Below are positions 1 to 8,119 of a stretch of 53,161 nucleotides of DNA, piece by piece. Location of the stretch: NCBI GenBank assembly GCA_012744275.1, contig JAAYIE010000078.1, positions 1 through 53,161 on the forward strand. The letters are read 5' to 3'. The DNA comes from Desulfobulbaceae bacterium (GTDB lineage: Bacteria > Desulfobacterota > Desulfobulbia > Desulfobulbales > Desulfobulbaceae). Within the stretch, counting starts at the first letter, position 1. Each line of letters starts with the position of its first letter. A model generated the notes under the pieces. That model saw only the letters and a list, made by a program, of their open reading frames with translations, was not told where the DNA came from and searched no databases. Both the position numbers and the translations under genes were made by a program.

Positions 1-494
1 CTCCTGGAATGGAGGTCATCAGGGTGCAAAGCGCTCGCGAAATGGCTGAATGCGTTTTTGCGCGTACTTCACAGTGCCGGGTGATTGTGAAGGCAGCGGC
101 AGTGGCGGATTTTGCGGTGGAAGATCCGGCAGAACACAAGATTAAAAAATCTGGCGAAGGGCTACAGCTGGATTTAATCAAAAATGTTGATATCCTTGCC
201 GAATTGGGCGCCCGGAAAAAGCTGAAACAGATTCTGGTCGGTTTTGCTGCGGAGAGCAGAGATCATCTGCAGGAAGGCATGCGCAAGCTGCAGGAAAAGA
301 ACCTGGATATGATTGTGGTCAACGATATTCTCGGCTCCAGTAGTGGCTTTGATGTCGATACCAACAAGGTAACCCTGATTGACCGGAATGGAAAACGTGA
401 GCTGCCGCTTTTGAGTAAGGAGGAGACGGCCGATCGTATTTGGGATGCGGTTCACACCATGCTGACTGTTACAGAAAGACAGTTACCCGGTTGA
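1..494 (+). CDS. coaBC: CoaBC, C-terminal (CoaB) part, cut by window edge
   Basis: This is the 3' end of the bifunctional phosphopantothenoylcysteine decarboxylase/phosphopantothenate-cysteine ligase of coenzyme A synthesis; only the ligase (CoaB) end is in the window. The frame is open from the left edge, so the ATG at 9 is internal: the residues before it (PG, then MEVIRV) fit the usual PPG-V stretch of CoaB. Visible CoaB features are VIVKAAAVADF (nucleotide/substrate site), the KIKK lysine motif, GFAAES, and VVNDI near the end. The stop is 7 bases before darP, so the two are probably co-transcribed. Function is confident; the missing N-terminal CoaC half is assumed from the family. Confidence 0.93.
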   Translation, partial: PGMEVIRVQSAREMAECVFARTSQCRVIVKAAAVADFAVEDPAEHKIKKSGEGLQLDLIKNVDILAELGARKKLKQILVGFAAESRDHLQEGMRKLQEKNLDMIVVNDILGSSSGFDVDTNKVTLIDRNGKRELPLLSKEETADRIWDAVHTMLTVTERQLPG

Positions 495-501
495 AATCGC
501 C

Positions 502-1053
502 ATGGAAATAAGTCGCTCGGAGCAAAAAAGACGCATGCAGCAGTTGGAACAATTGGCTGCTGCTTTAACGGATCTGCCCGGATCCATTCAAAACCAGCTG
601 CCTTGTCCGGAAGAAATTATCACCCAGGTGCGGGCTGCGGCTGCAATGAAAAGCGGGGCGCGCAAAAGGCAGATCAAGTATTTGACCAAGCTGCTGCACA
701 GCTCAGATACGCAGGAAGAGCTCTATAGCTTTATTGCTCAGCACAAGGGGAGCGCGATTGCAGCGCAAAAGGAACACCACCAGTTGGAGCTGTACCGCAA
801 TGCCCTGATTGAAGAGGCGTTGGATCGCGCCCGGGAAAACGATGAGGATAACTGGGGAGAGCAGTGGCAGAGCAGGGTGGTTGAGGAGCTGAAATCCGTT
901 ATCCCGCAGGTGGATGAGAAGGCACTACTCAAACTTGCATACCGTTTTGCCAAAACACGTAATCCCCGCCACAGCCGTGAGATATTCCGCACCCTTAGGT
1001 CTGCTTTGGAGCAGCAGAAGCGTGCAGCGCAGCCCGTTGACAGCGCTGTGTAG
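502..1053 (+). CDS. darP: DarP/YjgA-family ribosome-associated protein (DUF615)
   Basis: This 183-residue, highly charged helical protein matches the DUF615 (YjgA, DarP) family, which associates with the 50S subunit late in ribosome assembly in gammaproteobacteria. Typical signs are the N-terminal SRSEQKRRMQQLEQLA segment, the GARKRQIKYLTKLL basic helix, and a C-terminal helical half rich in Arg/Lys ending in FAKTRNPRHSREIFRTLR. The family is usually 160-185 residues, so this is full length. It starts 7 bases after coaBC and has no clear Shine-Dalgarno sequence, which suggests translational coupling. The family call is sure; the ribosomal role is carried over from E. coli. Confidence 0.85.
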   Translation: MEISRSEQKRRMQQLEQLAAALTDLPGSIQNQLPCPEEIITQVRAAAAMKSGARKRQIKYLTKLLHSSDTQEELYSFIAQHKGSAIAAQKEHHQLELYRNALIEEALDRARENDEDNWGEQWQSRVVEELKSVIPQVDEKALLKLAYRFAKTRNPRHSREIFRTLRSALEQQKRAAQPVDSAV

Positions 1054-1103
1054 CGCCGCTTTGTCATAGAGATCCAGCTTTCACAGCAGAGAAAACATGC
1101 TGA

Positions 1104-1153
1104 AGCTTTGGCGAATGTATCCCATGTACACTGCAGGGAACATTCGCCAAGCT
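1104..1153. terminator. Hairpin between convergent genes, possible two-way terminator
   Basis: Left arm 1104-1118 and right arm 1140-1153 pair over 14 positions with one bulged T; the inner 11 bp (TTGGCGAATGT with ACATTCGCCAA) is perfect. A second short CCC/GGG pairing lies in the loop. It sits exactly between the end of darP (+) and the end of the flavoprotein gene (-), where a shared terminator is expected. No run of T follows directly on either strand, so intrinsic termination is a guess from position and stem strength. Confidence 0.5.
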
Positions 1154-1176
1154 GGCAGAGGAGTCAGAGAGGGGAA

Positions 1177-2103
1177 TTATTTTCCTGTTTCTTTTTTGCG
1201 CATGGCTCTGGCATAGGTGGCCGCTTCCATACCGGCCACACAACCTTCACCAACCGCTTTTGCCATTTGATAGGGAGGGCCGGTAATATCGCCAGCCGCA
1301 TAGACGCCGGGAATATTGGTTTCCTGCTTGCGGTTGACAGTTATGTACTGCATGTGCTCAGGGTCAAGTTCTACGCCGATCAGGGTGGCGAGCTGCAAAG
1401 CGCCCTTTGAGCCCATCTCTATAAAAAGGCCATCAATGCCCAATTTTTGACCGTTTGCCAACTCAATCGACTGTACGCCCTGGAACTTCTCTCCATTAAT
1501 TTTTGTGATCTTGCTTTCAATGTGCTCCACTGAGCTTTTGGTCAGTTGGGTTAGAAGGTCTTCGCAGACCTCTAACTCATCGGCTACAAGATAGACTTTA
1601 GAGGCAATAGGCTCAAGGGTCAGAGCGCCATCCACCGCTGCACTGCGGTCACCAGTGACACACACCACCGCATTACGGAAAAAGTTCGCGTCACAGTCCA
1701 CACAGTAGCTGACGCCCTTGCCAAGAAATTCTTTTTCCCCGTCCAGGCCGAGCTTTTTTTTGGCAACACCCATGGTTAGAATCAAAGTCCTGGCCTGGAC
1801 CTCACTGCCATCTTCCAGTTTCAAGTTGAGGCGATCATTTCCCTGGCTCAGATGCAGCAGATCTCCCTCTAAAAAAGATGCCCCAAAGTTCTTGGCCTGA
1901 TTCACGCCAATCTGCAGCATATCGCTGCCTGTGGTCATGCCAGGGACAAAGGCATAGTTTTCAATGTGACCATGGTACAAAGAGGAATTCTCGATTCTCC
2001 CAAGGACAAGTACCTTGGTCTGTTTGCGGGCGGCATGGATAGCTGCCTGGATGCCGGCAGGGCCGGTGCCGACGATGACGACATCAAAAAGCTCTTGAGT
2101 CAT
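1177..2103 (-). CDS. Thioredoxin reductase-like flavoprotein with CxxC but eroded NADPH motifs
   Basis: This 309-residue class II pyridine-nucleotide-disulfide oxidoreductase homologue resembles TrxB in length and order: FAD-binding VGTGPAG (11-17), a middle domain with the redox pair CVDC (134-137), and a C-terminal FAD motif around VYAAGDI. The second dinucleotide motif, normally GGGDSA, reads VTGDRSAA (149-156), and the HRRxxxR stretch that holds the NADPH phosphate reads ADELEVCE. The electron donor may therefore not be NADPH; flavin thioredoxin reductases that use ferredoxin lack the same motifs. No thioredoxin gene lies beside it. The start at 2103 has a good GGAGAG site; a longer frame reaches 2157. 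Confidence 0.8.
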   Translation of the reverse strand: MTQELFDVVIVGTGPAGIQAAIHAARKQTKVLVLGRIENSSLYHGHIENYAFVPGMTTGSDMLQIGVNQAKNFGASFLEGDLLHLSQGNDRLNLKLEDGSEVQARTLILTMGVAKKKLGLDGEKEFLGKGVSYCVDCDANFFRNAVVCVTGDRSAAVDGALTLEPIASKVYLVADELEVCEDLLTQLTKSSVEHIESKITKINGEKFQGVQSIELANGQKLGIDGLFIEMGSKGALQLATLIGVELDPEHMQYITVNRKQETNIPGVYAAGDITGPPYQMAKAVGEGCVAGMEAATYARAMRKKETGK

Positions 2104-2335
2104 GTGCTCTCCAGTTTGTGTTAAATATCCGGTTGGGAGGAGGCAAGTTTTCGCCAATCCATCCCCTTAAAAACAGTAAAACAGGATCGACAGGCTTTGA
2201 GATTTTGTGTAGGATATGATGTTAATGTTGACGCCGTAGCAGCGGCAGGTGAAGCGGAACAATTGGCCGCATCTGGTGCATCCAGAAAAACTTATGCTAG
2301 TTTGAATCAACAATCAACGCAAAAAAGGCTGTGAC

Positions 2336-3028
2336 GTGACTCTCTCTATTTTTGAAATGATGATGAACGCCGGGATCGTGGTGAAGTTTGTCATGTTCCT
2401 GTTGCTGTTTTTTTCCGTGATGTCCTGGTCCATTGTCTTGATGAAATGGATATTATTTCGTCGTGCCAAAAATGCATCTACTGATTTTCTCGATGCCTTC
2501 TGGGACAGTAAAACATTTAACGAGGCCTACGATGCTGCCCGGGATTTTCCCTTGAGTCCAGAGGCTACCGTCTTTGTTACAGGCTATAATGAGCTGAAAA
2601 AAATCAGTAGCGCGCACAATTCTGCACAAACATCTCCTACGCTTGAAATGCAGCTTGCCACCATGGACAATCTCAAGCGTTCGGTGCGCAAGGCGCAGTT
2701 TTTGGAAAGCGATCGCATGGCAAAATTTCTTTCTTTTCTTGCTACTACCGGCAGTTCAACCCCTTTTATTGGCCTGTTCGGCACAGTTTGGGGCATCATG
2801 ACCTCCTTTAAGGATATTGGCGTGCGGGGTTCTGCATCGTTGGCCGTCGTGGCCCCCGGTATTTCCGAGGCACTGGTTGCCACTGCAGCAGGCCTTGCCG
2901 TGGCCATTCCCGCAGTTATCTTCTATAATTATTTTTCCAACAAGGTGATAGAAGTCGAATCGGATATGGAGAGTTTTAGCACTGATTTCATCAACCTGAT
3001 TGAGCGCGACATCCTCGCCAGGACGTGA
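2336..3028 (+). CDS. tolQ: TolQ, inner-membrane Tol motor subunit
   Basis: TolQ (MotA/TolQ/ExbB proton channel family) forms with TolR the proton-driven motor that energises TolA for outer-membrane constriction at division. The 230-residue protein has three hydrophobic segments: about 14-35, 133-156 and 170-195. The conserved FIGLFGTVWGIM stretch (around 145-156) and the Ala/Gly-rich third helix ISEALVATAAGLAVAIP are clear. The start is a GTG at 2336 with only a weak ribosome site; the first downstream ATGs would cut into the first helix. tolR follows after 3 bases. The alternative ExbB is disfavoured because tolA and tolB follow. Confidence 0.93.
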   Translation: MTLSIFEMMMNAGIVVKFVMFLLLFFSVMSWSIVLMKWILFRRAKNASTDFLDAFWDSKTFNEAYDAARDFPLSPEATVFVTGYNELKKISSAHNSAQTSPTLEMQLATMDNLKRSVRKAQFLESDRMAKFLSFLATTGSSTPFIGLFGTVWGIMTSFKDIGVRGSASLAVVAPGISEALVATAAGLAVAIPAVIFYNYFSNKVIEVESDMESFSTDFINLIERDILART

Positions 3029-3031
3029 TGT

Positions 3032-3463
3032 ATGGGCATGGGAAGCGTAAGTGGTAAACGCAGCAGGCGTGGTGGAGTCATGGCGGAAATTAACGTGACA
3101 CCGCTGGTTGATGTCATGCTGGTGTTGCTGATAATATTCATGGTGGCTGCGCCCATGATGTCCCAGGGGCTTGAAGTTGATCTACCGGAAGCGACCACCA
3201 GGGCGCTGCCGCAGTCCGAGACGCCTCTGGTGGTTACGATCAATAAGGATGGGGATCTGTACCTGCGCAAGGATAAAATGGCAGGCCCCTCCCTGTTTGC
3301 CCAATTAGATGGCATGGCAGTCGAGCAAAAAAAGGAACCAATTTATATTCATGCTGATAAAAATGTCCCTTACGGGGTGGTCATGTCCACGCTGAGCGTC
3401 ATTCATCGTGCAGGTTTTGAAAAGCCGAGCATGGTGACTCTGCCGGAAGAGAACAGGAAGTAA
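3032..3463 (+). CDS. tolR: TolR, inner-membrane Tol motor subunit
   Basis: TolR (ExbD/TolR family, 143 residues) is the single-pass partner of TolQ; its periplasmic part contacts the cell wall and TolA. A short basic cytosolic tail (1-17) precedes the family signature INVTPLVDVMLVLLIIFMV, with Asp27 at the site of the proton-carrying Asp of the transmembrane helix. The periplasmic domain (about 45-143) contains the IYIHADKNVPYG stretch typical of ExbD/TolR. It lies 3 bases after tolQ and 11 before tolA, in one operon. Confidence 0.93.
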   Translation: MGMGSVSGKRSRRGGVMAEINVTPLVDVMLVLLIIFMVAAPMMSQGLEVDLPEATTRALPQSETPLVVTINKDGDLYLRKDKMAGPSLFAQLDGMAVEQKKEPIYIHADKNVPYGVVMSTLSVIHRAGFEKPSMVTLPEENRK

Positions 3464-3474
3464 GGAAGGTTCCA

Positions 3475-4662
3475 TTGGTTGGCCCTCGTTTTACCGAGAA
3501 GGATTTTTTTAGCGTACAGCAGCGCGAAGATCAGCGTTGGTTCATCTGTCTAACGCTGGCGTTTTTGTTCCATGCCGGATTGGCAGGCGTAGTGCTGTTT
3601 ATGCCCACCCTGTTCGATGCTCGTATGCCAATTGAAGAGGCGGTTATAGTTAGCATTGCGCCTCCCACACCCGAGACCGCGCCCGACTTGGGGCCACCTT
3701 CTGCTGCCCCCGAACCCGCCTCGGCCCGGACCGAGGCCCAGAGAAAAGAAGCAACTCCTCCCGAACCAGCGCCACCACCGCAAAAACCTGAGCCGAAACC
3801 CGAACCAGTACCGGAAAGAACTGCGGCGCAGCCTGAGCCTGTGGCCCCTCCGTCTCCGCCTCCGCCACCACCAAAACCTGAGCCGAAACCCGAACCTCCG
3901 CCACCTGAACCGGTGGTTGCTGCGAAGGAGCCTATTTCATTAGCGCCGGTACAACGCAAGCAAAAACTTGCCCAAGATACCCGTCTGCAGGAAGAACGGG
4001 AGCGGGTGCGTCAGGAGGAGGAGAAAAAACTTGCCAGGGAACTGGAACAGCGTAAACGTCAGGCAGATGAACGTGAACTGTCGAAAAAACTTGAAGAGCA
4101 AAAACGTAATGCTGAACGCCGTTTGCAGGCACAGCGAGAACAGGAACGACGGGAGCAAGAACGTCAAAAGGCCATAGCTGATGCGCGCAGACGACAGGCC
4201 CAGGAAGACGCAAGGCGTGCGGAAGCCGAAGCAAGGCGTGCGGAAGCAGAGGCGCGCAGTGCCCGCGAGGCACTGGCCAGCACACGAGCTGAGGCCGGCC
4301 GGCAAACAGCGGCGATCCAATCAGCCACGACCCAGGCTGCGACCGGTCGACAGCAGGGAAACTCTGGTATAGAACAACAATACTGGGCACAGGTGGCTCA
4401 ACGGGTGCGCAGTTATTGGGTGTTGCCGGAAATGCGGCGTTGGGATACCGCACTTTTGGCCCGCGTGGTCATCACCATAAACAGCGATGGTCAGGTAACC
4501 CGTATTGCTTTTGATGAACGTTCCAACGATCCTTTGTTTGATCAGTTGGTTGAAAAAACCATTCGGCAGGCCTCACCCATGCCGCGTTTTCCCGCCATCA
4601 TGCAGCAGGGAACAACCCAGGTCGGGTTTAAATTCAGACCGGGTGAACTTGGCAACCTGTAG
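3475..4662 (+). CDS. tolA: TolA, periplasm-spanning Tol protein
   Basis: TolA links the TolQR motor to the outer membrane. The 395-residue protein has one transmembrane segment (about 23-45), a Pro/Glu/Lys-rich stretch (about 60-150) with two copies of PPPKPEPKPEP-like sequence, a long charged coiled coil (about 155-290) with ARRAEAE repeats, and a C-terminal TonB/TolA-type domain (about 300-395, from QYWAQVAQRVRSYW). The start is a TTG preceded by AAGGAAGG with 5-base spacing, which decides it. Repeats in the DNA at 3785-3900 and 4205-4260 follow from the protein repeats. The Pro-rich segment before the coiled coil makes it look partly TonB-like, but neighbours support TolA. Confidence 0.9.
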   Translation: MVGPRFTEKDFFSVQQREDQRWFICLTLAFLFHAGLAGVVLFMPTLFDARMPIEEAVIVSIAPPTPETAPDLGPPSAAPEPASARTEAQRKEATPPEPAPPPQKPEPKPEPVPERTAAQPEPVAPPSPPPPPPKPEPKPEPPPPEPVVAAKEPISLAPVQRKQKLAQDTRLQEERERVRQEEEKKLARELEQRKRQADERELSKKLEEQKRNAERRLQAQREQERREQERQKAIADARRRQAQEDARRAEAEARRAEAEARSAREALASTRAEAGRQTAAIQSATTQAATGRQQGNSGIEQQYWAQVAQRVRSYWVLPEMRRWDTALLARVVITINSDGQVTRIAFDERSNDPLFDQLVEKTIRQASPMPRFPAIMQQGTTQVGFKFRPGELGNL

Positions 4663-4668
4663 GGGATA

Positions 4669-6027
4669 GTGTATAAATACAGAGGATCAACTCACTCCAT
4701 GAAACTCTCATTTTCCAGGTACAGACATATGCGACGCATACAGCCGGGCGCTCTTTTTTTAGCCTTGATTCTCGCTCTAGTTTATGTGCAATCCAGTTCG
4801 GCCCAGGCTGAAACTGAGACTACCTATTTCGACATTACCGCCTCTGAAGTGCGCAAAATTATCGTGGCGGTACCTGGCTTTACCGGCTCAGCTGCTGCAC
4901 AGGGTAATGCCGGGGTAACCGCAGCCAAATTGGTGACCGATGGCTTTCAGCTCTATAGTTTTCTGAACATCATTGACTATGGCAGTTACGGTGGCCGCAA
5001 GGATGCAGACTGGCGAGCCATGGGGGCCGATTATGTAGTCATGGGTGAAGTCAACCATGATGCGGCCGGGTTGGCGGTTGGCGGACAAATTCTTGAGGTG
5101 GCAACCAACCGCACGCTGCCGGGGCGAGTATATCGGGGTGCATCGAACCAGCTTGAAGACATGGCGCTCAAGCTGTGTGATGCCCTGGTGGAGGATTTTA
5201 CTGGCGAGCCCGGGGTGGCGCGCACAAAAATGGCGTATGTATCAGACAGCACCGGCAGGAAAGAAGTCTATGTTAGTGATGTCTTGGGCCGCCATCCACG
5301 CCAAATCACCAAACACCGTGCTCTGACAGTTTCTCCCAGGTTTGCACCCGATGGCAACACACTTGCCTATACCAGTTATCATCGCGGTAATCAGGATTTA
5401 TATATCACTGATTTGCGACAGAGCGCACAAACAACATCCATATCCCGTCGTCCGGGCTTGAATCTGGCCCCTGCCTTTACGCCCGATGGCAACATGATTG
5501 TTACCCTGAGTGTCGATGGTAATCCTGATTTGTATTTGATTGACCGGCGCGGCAGAATTTTGAGCCGCCTGACCGAACGTGCGGGAATTAATGTTTCACC
5601 TTCTATCTCACCGGACGGCCGATCCATTGTCTTTTCCTCGGATCGTTCACGGGGTGGGCACCCAAAAGTATACCTGATGGATCTGGGCAGCAGGCAGGTG
5701 CGCTTGTTGCAAAACACAGTTGGTGAATGCAGCGAACCGTCCTGGTCTCCCAAGGGCGATGAAATCGCCTTTACCGGCCTGGTGGGCGGCAGTTATCAGG
5801 TATTTGTGAGCGATCGCAACGGTGGTAATGTTCGTCAGGTCTCAAGCGGAGGTGGTGATTTTGAATCACCTACCTGGGCCCCGGACGGTCGTTTGATCGC
5901 GGCTACGCGTAAGTCAGGAGGACGGTCTCAGATCTGCGTACTGAGTAAAAATGGCAAGGATGTGCGGGTGCTGCTGAATATGCGCGGCAACCTGAGTTTT
6001 CCACAGTGGTCTCCTCGCTTGCCCTGA
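4669..6027 (+). CDS. tolB: TolB, periplasmic beta-propeller of the Tol system
   Basis: TolB has an N-terminal alpha/beta domain (about 45-170) and a six-bladed WD40-like propeller (about 180-450) with repeated SPRFAPDG, APAFTPDG, SPSISPDG and PSWSPKGD motifs. In other bacteria it shuttles between Pal and TolA. A signal peptide is visible (RRIQPG, then a hydrophobic core, cleavage near SSAQA). Three starts are possible: GTG 4669 (weak GGGGA), ATG 4699 and ATG 4729; 4699 gives a normal-length signal peptide and I slightly prefer it. The gene directly follows tolA. Unusually, no pal gene comes next. Confidence 0.93.
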   Translation: MYKYRGSTHSMKLSFSRYRHMRRIQPGALFLALILALVYVQSSSAQAETETTYFDITASEVRKIIVAVPGFTGSAAAQGNAGVTAAKLVTDGFQLYSFLNIIDYGSYGGRKDADWRAMGADYVVMGEVNHDAAGLAVGGQILEVATNRTLPGRVYRGASNQLEDMALKLCDALVEDFTGEPGVARTKMAYVSDSTGRKEVYVSDVLGRHPRQITKHRALTVSPRFAPDGNTLAYTSYHRGNQDLYITDLRQSAQTTSISRRPGLNLAPAFTPDGNMIVTLSVDGNPDLYLIDRRGRILSRLTERAGINVSPSISPDGRSIVFSSDRSRGGHPKVYLMDLGSRQVRLLQNTVGECSEPSWSPKGDEIAFTGLVGGSYQVFVSDRNGGNVRQVSSGGGDFESPTWAPDGRLIAATRKSGGRSQICVLSKNGKDVRVLLNMRGNLSFPQWSPRLP

Positions 6028-6036
6028 ATGAGGATG

Positions 6037-6058
6037 AAGCACCCCTGTGCTTTTTTTT
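6037..6058 (+). terminator. Rho-independent terminator after tolB
   Basis: AAGCAC (6037-6042), loop CCCT and GTGCTT (6047-6052) form a 6-bp stem running into a string of T. It lies 10 bases after the tolB stop and separates tolQRAB from cpoB, which would then need read-through or its own promoter in 6060-6150. Confidence 0.7.
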
Positions 6059-6159
6059 AAAACACTACTAGCCTGTCGTCATATTGATGAAAAATGGCAG
6101 TTGTTTGTAATTTAGAAATGTTTGTAATGACTTAAGCAGTATTACAAGAGGACACAAGA

Positions 6160-7359
6160 ATGAAAGGCATACGTGCTGTAGTATATGCAGGTGGTGCGAT
6201 GCTGTTGCTGAGCCAGTGCACTATTCAGGATGATATATATCAATTGCAGAACCAGGTGCGGGTGGTCAACCAAAAAGTGGAGGCGCTCAAGGCTGGCGAA
6301 TTTGGGGATATGGAGCGGCGTCAGGCCAGTTCAGTCAACAAGCTGGGTCAGGTAGAAGATGAAACCCTGCGTATCCGTTCCAGTATTGAGGAAAATATCG
6401 CTCAGAATGCACAATTTCAAGCGGATGTCAACCAGACCATTAGTGGTATGCAGGCCTCGTTGAATTCCATACGCCAGGAAAACAATGCCAAGGTTGCCGA
6501 GCTTAACGAGAAAATCGCAGAGCTTGATGCAAAGATTTTGCGCATGGGGGAATCACTGGGTAAGGCGCAACAGGCCAAGGTGGCTGAAGCGGAAAAGCGT
6601 GCTGCCGATGCGGCCCGGCGCGCCGAAGAAGCTCGGCAAAAAGCGGCTGAAGCTGCCCGTTCGGCATCAGCTGCTGCGCGGAGCGGAGCGTCAGCCCGGA
6701 CCACTCCTGCACCTGCTGCAGCAACGACTAGCAGTGCTGTGCAGATAACCTCAAGTACTGGTAAAACCAGGGTGGCTGCAGAAAATGTTCGGGCCACAAG
6801 TGAGGCGGAAACCCGTACAGCTGCGCCTGCTGCTTCCGCCAGTACAGCGGCACCGAAGCCCGCAGCAACCACAAATGGAACAACAGCTACAACCAAGCCC
6901 GCGACAACCGCGACAACCGTGACCACCAAGCCAGCCCAGACAACAGCTGCCACCCCGGCGCCCGCGACACCCGCAGCGCCCGCTGCTGCCTCTTCCTCCG
7001 ATCCTTTTGCCCAGGGCTTGAGTCAATACAAGGGCAAACAGTACAAGGACGCCTACAAATCCTTCGAGCGCGCCCTGGCCGCAAATCCGAATGGTACCCA
7101 GGCTGCAGACGCTCTCTATCACATGGGAGAGAGCCTGTACAATCAAGGGGAGTACGATCTGGCTATCCTGGACTATCAGAAAGTGATATCCAACCACGGT
7201 TCAAGCTCGTTGGCATCCAAGGCCTTGCTCAAGCAAGGTATGTCCTTTGAAAAATTAACTGACAACGAAACTGCCAAAATTATCTATCGTAAACTGCTGA
7301 GCGATTACAAACAGAGTCCTGAGGCCGGCCAGGCGCAGGATCGCTTAAACAAGCTTTAA
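6160..7359 (+). CDS. cpoB: CpoB/YbgF-like Tol-associated lipoprotein with long low-complexity linker
   Basis: CpoB (YbgF) coordinates Tol with peptidoglycan synthesis during division. The 399-residue protein has a lipobox LLSQC with acylatable Cys20, so it is predicted to be a lipoprotein, unlike soluble E. coli CpoB. A coiled coil follows (about 22-150), then a roughly 140-residue Ala/Thr/Pro linker (about 155-292), then the YbgF-type TPR domain (DPFAQGLSQYKGKQYKDAY, about 293-399). E. coli CpoB is about 260 residues; the extra length is the linker. An outer-membrane lipoprotein binding the envelope could in part replace the missing Pal, but no OmpA-like domain is present. RBS AAGAGGA precedes the ATG. 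Confidence 0.85.
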   Translation: MKGIRAVVYAGGAMLLLSQCTIQDDIYQLQNQVRVVNQKVEALKAGEFGDMERRQASSVNKLGQVEDETLRIRSSIEENIAQNAQFQADVNQTISGMQASLNSIRQENNAKVAELNEKIAELDAKILRMGESLGKAQQAKVAEAEKRAADAARRAEEARQKAAEAARSASAAARSGASARTTPAPAAATTSSAVQITSSTGKTRVAAENVRATSEAETRTAAPAASASTAAPKPAATTNGTTATTKPATTATTVTTKPAQTTAATPAPATPAAPAAASSSDPFAQGLSQYKGKQYKDAYKSFERALAANPNGTQAADALYHMGESLYNQGEYDLAILDYQKVISNHGSSSLASKALLKQGMSFEKLTDNETAKIIYRKLLSDYKQSPEAGQAQDRLNKL

Positions 7360-7366
7360 ATTCGTT

Positions 7367-8119
7367 TTGAGCGACAAAAGTCGGTTAGACGCGCTGTTGG
7401 TTGCACGTGGGCTGGCGGCTGATGTGGATGAAGCGCGACGATTTATCGGCGCTGGCCTTGTGCGGGTAGATCAGCACCTTGCGGACAAGGCCGGAACCCA
7501 GATCACCGCTGCAAGCCATGTGGAAGTCAAAACTACCCGTCGCTATGTGAGCCGAGGTGGAGACAAACTCGAAACAGCCCTGCAAGCCTTTGACTTAAAT
7601 CCGGATGGTTTCATCTGTGCTGATATAGGCGCCTCCACCGGCGGCTTCACTGACTGTCTGCTGCAACACGGTGCAACCAGGATATATAGCGTGGACGTAG
7701 GCTACGGACTTTTAGCCTGGAAACTGCGCAGTGATCCGCGTGTCATCGTGCGGGAACGGATCAATGCACGCTATCTGACAAAGGAGCATATACCGGAATC
7801 GCTTAATCTGGCAGTTGTTGATGCGTCGTTTATTTCGGTCACCCTGCTGCTGCCGCCCCTCTTCCCTTTTTTCTCAGACGCTATTCGTCTGCTCGTTCTG
7901 GTTAAGCCGCAGTTCCAACTTGCTCGTGACAAGGTCGCTGAAGGCGGTGTTGTCCACAACCATCATCTTCGGCATGAAGCCGTGTCCATGGTGCGAAGTT
8001 TTGCCGAAGGACTTGGTCTGCGTTGCGCCCAACCCTTCGCTTGCCCCGTAACCGGCACCAAAGGGAATGAAGAATTTTTTTTGTATCTCACTGGGAATAT
8101 TCAAGGATTGAACTCATGA
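7367..8119 (+). CDS. tlyA: TlyA-family rRNA methyltransferase
   Basis: TlyA proteins are 2'-O-methyltransferases of 16S/23S rRNA cytidines, historically called hemolysin A. The 250-residue product has an N-terminal S4 RNA-binding domain (about 4-60: RLDALLVARGLA, RRFIGAGLVRVD, RRYVSRGGDKLE) and an FtsJ-type SAM domain with the GASTGGFTDCLL motif (about 88-99) and VVDASFISVT. The start is a TTG at 7367, 7 bases after cpoB, without a strong ribosome site. The stop overlaps the start of the next gene (ATGA). Family assignment is secure; which rRNA position it modifies is not known from sequence. Confidence 0.92.
   Translation: MSDKSRLDALLVARGLAADVDEARRFIGAGLVRVDQHLADKAGTQITAASHVEVKTTRRYVSRGGDKLETALQAFDLNPDGFICADIGASTGGFTDCLLQHGATRIYSVDVGYGLLAWKLRSDPRVIVRERINARYLTKEHIPESLNLAVVDASFISVTLLLPPLFPFFSDAIRLLVLVKPQFQLARDKVAEGGVVHNHHLRHEAVSMVRSFAEGLGLRCAQPFACPVTGTKGNEEFFLYLTGNIQGLNS

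Noticed and set aside
3785-3905. Direct repeats that look like a short repeat array
   Set aside because: They encode the Pro/Lys/Glu repeats of TolA and are not a CRISPR array: units are short, adjacent and in frame.
6600-7000. Low-complexity repeats in cpoB
   Set aside because: They are the Ala/Thr/Pro linker of the protein, not a non-coding repeat.
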